Positions 60,668-64,000 of a stretch of 64,000 nt of DNA are shown here, piece by piece. The translations under genes were made by a program, and so were the position numbers. This stretch comes from GCA-2748575 sp965222725 (GTDB lineage Bacteria > Pseudomonadota > Gammaproteobacteria > Pseudomonadales > Ketobacteraceae), in NCBI GenBank assembly GCA_965222725.1, contig OZ244969.1, forward strand, positions 186,001 to 250,000, read 5' to 3'. Each line of letters begins with the position of its first letter. The stretch's first letter is position 1. The notes beneath the pieces are model-generated. The model was not told the DNA's origin, did no database searches, and saw only the letters and a program-made list of their open reading frames with translations.

Positions 60668-61951
60668 TTATGTGCCGAAGCGCTCCAGCACCCAGGGCAC
60701 CAGATCCGCCATCAGCCGGTCCACATCCGGCGCCTGGCTGGCACCGAATTCCGGCTCAAAATAGTGCTCCGCCGCATAATTGCAACTGATGCTGTCCTTA
60801 CTGGAGAGCATCTGCCGAATGGGTTCGGCATCGGTGCGGGGGTAAATTTCCTTGTCCTTTTCCGCGTAGGCCAGGTAAACCGGCTGGTCGGTAATGGTGG
60901 GCAGGTGCCGGTCCAGAGTGGCATAAGAGCGCTGGCCGGACCAGGTGGAAAGCCAGGCTTCAGGCCGGCAGACTCTGCCAAACCCCAGGGACTGCATATT
61001 CATCAGGTCGGGGCGCTCCGACAGCAGGGAACCATAGCCCCGGGGCGACGGATCAAGGGAGGGATCCGTGTAATGCAGATTGGCCATGGTGCGGTAAATT
61101 ACCATGATCCGCTCCAGCGCCCCCAGCCGGCCATGGATCTGGCGTTCACCGAAGGCCAGCTGCCCCTTGCTTTCCCCGTAGCGGGTTTCATGAAAGCGGG
61201 CTTCATCCACCATGGCCTGGGCCATGGCATCCAGGCGTTTGACCCGTTCAATCTGGGCCCCACGGTACTGTTGCACAAAGGCAGGTTCGTATCGGGAAGG
61301 TTCCGGTGGCGGGGCAAAACCGTTCTCAGGGTGGTACATATCCAGCTCCCTGCAACTGAGGGACGGATTGGCTTCATCCACCACTGCCGGATCAATGCAT
61401 TCCTGCAACACCAGGCCTTCACCCCGGTGGGCACTGACCAGAATCAGGGCATCGGCGGGGATCAGTTCGCTGCGGGCCAGCTTGGTGGGGTCTCCGGCGG
61501 GGGTTTTGGCAACCCGCTGCTCCGGGGGCAGTATGGCCTGAGCCTGATAATAGGTGGACAGGGCACCGCCGCCGGAATTGCCCAGCAATACCACCTGGCG
61601 CAGGCCGCGGGTTTCCTTGAGAAACTTTACTCCGGCGGCCACGTCCAGCAGCAGCTCTTCGTGAACCGCTGCCATATCATTGTTAAGACAGCGGGTGTTC
61701 AGCCCCAGGCAACTGATGCCGGCGGCCAGAAAACCGGGAATGCTGTAATGGCGCCGGAAATCCACTTTGGGGTGCATGATGAGCACACCAATATCCTGCC
61801 GGCAGTGGGCCGGTGGCTGGTAAAAAATGCCGCTGGATTCGCGCATGTCCTGGGATTTGAGGAACACCGGCTCCTGTTGTACCTCGCCGGGAATACCCCC
61901 CAGAAAATTGAAAGGGAACCCCATCCAGTAATTTTTGGAAATCAGTAACAT
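60668..61951 (-). CDS. alpha/beta-hydrolase, substrate unknown
   Basis: A 427-residue cytoplasmic protein with an alpha/beta-hydrolase fold. The nucleophile elbow is LLGNSGGGALS (Ser126), preceded by IGVLIMHPKVDFRRHYSIP. A long insertion (about 145-330) holds a helical lid region. The C-terminal part contains PVYLAYAEKDKEIYP, likely the catalytic Asp, and the region AAEHYFEP, which would supply His. No signal peptide. A run of G gives a strong ribosome-binding site before 61951. The VOC gene ends nine bases upstream, so they are co-transcribed. The pairing hints at degradation of a small organic compound. Confidence 0.78.
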   Translation of the reverse strand: MLLISKNYWMGFPFNFLGGIPGEVQQEPVFLKSQDMRESSGIFYQPPAHCRQDIGVLIMHPKVDFRRHYSIPGFLAAGISCLGLNTRCLNNDMAAVHEELLLDVAAGVKFLKETRGLRQVVLLGNSGGGALSTYYQAQAILPPEQRVAKTPAGDPTKLARSELIPADALILVSAHRGEGLVLQECIDPAVVDEANPSLSCRELDMYHPENGFAPPPEPSRYEPAFVQQYRGAQIERVKRLDAMAQAMVDEARFHETRYGESKGQLAFGERQIHGRLGALERIMVIYRTMANLHYTDPSLDPSPRGYGSLLSERPDLMNMQSLGFGRVCRPEAWLSTWSGQRSYATLDRHLPTITDQPVYLAYAEKDKEIYPRTDAEPIRQMLSSKDSISCNYAAEHYFEPEFGASQAPDVDRLMADLVPWVLERFGT

Positions 61952-61960
61952 GGCTCCCCC

Positions 61961-62548
61961 CTAGTCCACCCGCTTGGCTTTCTTGCGGGTTTCTTCGCCG
62001 ATATCAGCATCGTCCGTGTCGAACAGCAACTGATAGGCGCCATCATGCCCCTGCTCTTCCAGGGCGTTTTCCACAGTGGTGTAGGTAAACTCCAGCATGA
62101 TCATATTGGGGTCCACCAGGTACAGGGATTTGCACCAGCCGTGGTCTGCCTCCCCCAGCAAGGTCACTTTTTTCTCTTTCAGGCGGGTTTTCATGGCCTG
62201 GTAATGGGTTTCGTTTTCAATATCAAAGGCCACATGATTGATCCACAAGGGCATGCCGAGGCCGGTGGAGACATCGGTGCGGTAGTCTTTGGTTTCCCCT
62301 ACGCCATGGAGTTCGAAAAAGGCCATGCACTGATCCCGGCCCATATCAAAGAAGTAGTGCTTGAAATAGCCCTTGGCCTGGCGGTGGTTTTCGGTGCGCT
62401 TCAGGGGCATGCCCAGTTTGTTGTGATAAAAATCGTAGGTGGCCTCACTGCACTTGGTGGCAAAGGCCAGATGGTGCAGCCCGTTGGCCCGCACGGATTC
62501 CGGCGTGACCGGTTTGGAAGGCGATACGGTTGCAGCGGTGTCTGTCAT
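61961..62548 (-). CDS. VOC-family protein (glyoxalase/extradiol dioxygenase-like)
   Basis: A 195-residue protein with the vicinal-oxygen-chelate fold: GLHHLAFATKCSEATYDFYHNKLGM (metal-binding His at about 26), MAFFELHG, LWINHVAFDI (second His), and LVDPNMIMLEFTYT (Glu). The metal set is thus His, Glu-type as in catalytic members. I use the ATG at 62548 with AAGGGGG upstream; the longer frame to 62590 has no such site. It is the first gene of a pair with the alpha/beta-hydrolase and lies 93 bases after the AraC-type regulator on the same strand. Which of dioxygenase, isomerase or lyase activity applies is open. Confidence 0.82.
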   Translation of the reverse strand: MTDTAATVSPSKPVTPESVRANGLHHLAFATKCSEATYDFYHNKLGMPLKRTENHRQAKGYFKHYFFDMGRDQCMAFFELHGVGETKDYRTDVSTGLGMPLWINHVAFDIENETHYQAMKTRLKEKKVTLLGEADHGWCKSLYLVDPNMIMLEFTYTTVENALEEQGHDGAYQLLFDTDDADIGEETRKKAKRVD

Positions 62549-62641
62549 GGTTTCCCCCTTTATTAAACTCTGATAACAGGGAGAAAACATAGGCGCTCCG
62601 GCGGCCTGAAACCTCCGGATTTATCATTCTGGAATAAAAAA

Positions 62642-63682
62642 TCAGGAAAGCTGCTTGCGGTACTGGCCGGGGGGCATACCGGTGATCTCCCGGAAGGCCG
62701 CATAGAATGCGGAAGAGGAACTGAAACCCACACTCAGCCCGATGTTGAGAATGGTCTCGTCCGGCTGCTCCCGCAACAGCTGCCGGGCGGCGTCAATCCG
62801 CTGGATTTTCAGGTAGCGGGGAAAGCTCTGGCCCAGGCGCTCGTTGAAAATTTCGGACAGCTGGTGCGGGCTCACCTTCAGGCGGGTCGCCAGGACGGCA
62901 AGGGTGAGCGAGTCATCACAATAGAGGGCTTCTTCCTGCATCAGGCGCTCCAGCTCCCCCTGCACAGCGTCCACATCCACATTGCTCAGAGTGCTGCGTT
63001 CGTAGCGGGTTTTCTCCATGCGTTCGGCAATGTAATGGGCGAGTTCGGGGTATTTCACCCCCAGCAGGTAACTGGCCACCATGATCAGGGTAATCAGGCT
63101 CAGATAGACCCGGAAAAAGAAATCGCCATGAAGCATGTCGGTAAAGAGCGCCGCCAGGGCCACAGCAAAACCGATGGCCATGAGCACCTGGAGTACCCGC
63201 AGCTCCACCCGCAGATAGGGCGCCTGCCGCTGCACCCGTTGCAGGCGGCTGACGATGGGCAGGATATAGCAGCCACCGGCACCGGCGGAGGCCGCCACCA
63301 GCAAGGGGGAAAGCTCCGGAGTATCCTGCCCGTGGTCAAACAGCAGCCACTGAATCAACGAGATAAAAGCCACCAGTGCAGCAGGAGCAAAATGCCAGCG
63401 TAATCTGGCTGGCAACCCCTGATCCGGATGACGGACATGGCGGGCATACAAAGACAGGGTGGGACCGATCAGAAACAATGCCGGCTGGTGAATAAACATC
63501 AGGCCCGGGTAATGCTGTATCCAGCCCTGATATACCCCCAGCCACGCCAGCTGGATCAGACCAATGGCCACAAACAGCAGCACCAGCAACCAGCGGGACG
63601 CCAGTTTATGACGGGACAGGCCATGACCCGCTCCCAGCAGCCAGGCCATACCCACACCAAATGCCATCCAGTAATCCAGCAT
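62642..63682 (-). CDS. AraC-family regulator with membrane-embedded N-terminal domain
   Basis: A 346-residue protein. The first 215 residues contain about seven hydrophobic segments (for example LLVLLFVAIGLIQLAWLGVY and LITLIMVASYLLGVKY). The last 100 residues form an AraC-type double helix-turn-helix (LAVLATRLKVSPHQLSEIFNERLG, ILNIGLSVGFSSSSAFYAAFREITGMPPGQYRK). Such regulators bind DNA while anchored in the membrane, so the signal may be lipophilic or periplasmic. Location suggests it controls the VOC/hydrolase genes downstream (inference). Confidence 0.85.
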   Translation of the reverse strand: MLDYWMAFGVGMAWLLGAGHGLSRHKLASRWLLVLLFVAIGLIQLAWLGVYQGWIQHYPGLMFIHQPALFLIGPTLSLYARHVRHPDQGLPARLRWHFAPAALVAFISLIQWLLFDHGQDTPELSPLLVAASAGAGGCYILPIVSRLQRVQRQAPYLRVELRVLQVLMAIGFAVALAALFTDMLHGDFFFRVYLSLITLIMVASYLLGVKYPELAHYIAERMEKTRYERSTLSNVDVDAVQGELERLMQEEALYCDDSLTLAVLATRLKVSPHQLSEIFNERLGQSFPRYLKIQRIDAARQLLREQPDETILNIGLSVGFSSSSAFYAAFREITGMPPGQYRKQLS

Positions 63683-63689
63683 CAGCCTC

Positions 63690-64000
63690 TCACTCTTCGA
63701 AGAAAAGGATCTCCAGCCTGACGGTCAGGGACGAAGTGGGATCATAATCATCTTCCCGCGGAAACACGATTTCCGGGATCACGTCCAGATAAAGCCAGTC
63801 GCGATACAGCAGTTGCCGGTAATCGATGGACAGGTAAGAGTTATCAATCACTGTGTGATGCCAGCTGTGGGCAATGGTGCCGGCCTGGTATTCCACCCCG
63901 CGTTTGTCGTCTATCCGGTGATAGAAGGAGAAGACCTGGGCGGCGCGCATGGAATCCACTTCCTCGCGCCATTCCAGCTCGGTTTTCATGCGGTAAAACC
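63690..64000 (-). CDS. C-terminal part of an unknown protein, 5' end outside the window
   Basis: The frame is open to the right edge, so at least 103 residues of a longer protein are seen. An ATG at 63989 lies in frame but the sequence before it (FYR) also continues the pattern. The segment is rich in aromatic and alternating polar/hydrophobic residues (FSFYHRID, YLSIDYRQLLYRDWLYLDVIPEIVFP, LTVRLEILFF), which suggests beta-strands, perhaps of an outer-membrane barrel. The last residues are EE after FF, not the classical terminal Phe. It ends 7 bases before the AraC-type start on the same strand. No family is recognised. Confidence 0.55.
   Translation of the reverse strand, partial: FYRMKTELEWREEVDSMRAAQVFSFYHRIDDKRGVEYQAGTIAHSWHHTVIDNSYLSIDYRQLLYRDWLYLDVIPEIVFPREDDYDPTSSLTVRLEILFFEE

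Overview
The window is a contiguous chromosomal segment of a gammaproteobacterium. Core genes (purA, hisZ, hflC, hflK, hflX, hfq, miaA, mutL, amiB, tsaE, nnr, queG, psd, rhdA, motA, motB, rsgA, orn, serB, fimX, parC) are those I recall as clustered in one chromosomal region of Pseudomonas aeruginosa, partly reordered here. EF-P with EpmA/EpmB, FimX, a rhombosortase-type GlyGly-CTERM protein and a MutL carrying endonuclease motifs point to Pseudomonadales/Oceanospirillales, perhaps a marine lineage such as Ketobacter or Alcanivorax relatives. The genus is inference. No rRNA, tRNA, CRISPR array, phage or transposase gene was seen.

Layout. 1-2.7 kb: end of a PhoX-type phosphatase, then a membrane protein plus TetR regulator behind a long palindrome that covers promoter and ribosome-binding site. 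2.8-16 kb: minus-strand housekeeping block purA, hisZ, hflC-hflK, hflX, hfq, miaA, mutL, amiB, tsaE, nnr. 16-22 kb: queG, an AraC-type regulator, a secreted S15 hydrolase with a GlyGly-CTERM tail behind an attenuator-like leader, then psd and rhdA. 22-30 kb: HDOD-GAF protein, motAB, a FimX-like degenerate c-di-GMP receptor, MAPEG protein, rsgA and orn. 31-34 kb: the EF-P module (epmA, efp, epmB) split by a MITE-like palindrome and tandem repeats. 34-46.5 kb: PilZ-like protein, fimX, serB, YcgR-like PilZ protein, Bax-like glucosaminidase, AI-2E permease, small conserved protein, response regulator and parC. 46.6-64 kb is more accessory: HDOD protein, ceramidase-like hydrolase with a changed nucleophile, HtpX-like protease, an overlapping GCS2-ligase/aspartoacylase pair, DUF4126 protein with an apparent frameshift, BepA-like protease, a substrate-binding lipoprotein overlapping a GGDEF-EAL enzyme, a hydrolase/VOC/AraC group, and the end of an unknown gene.

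Two themes stand out. First, c-di-GMP and motility: motAB, a YcgR-type brake candidate, FimX and its PilZ-like neighbour, a second degenerate EAL protein, a catalytic GGDEF-EAL protein and Orn (which removes pGpG) lie within about 37 kb. Second, RNA and translation quality: hfq, miaA, tsaE, queG, rsgA, orn and the EF-P modification set.

The best candidates for undescribed biology are the GCS2/aspartoacylase pair, the lipoprotein/GGDEF-EAL pair, the palindrome at 2652-2709, helically phased CACGACA repeats at 18299-18351, the nested palindromic element at 31984-32154, and a possible structured RNA near 5450-5560.
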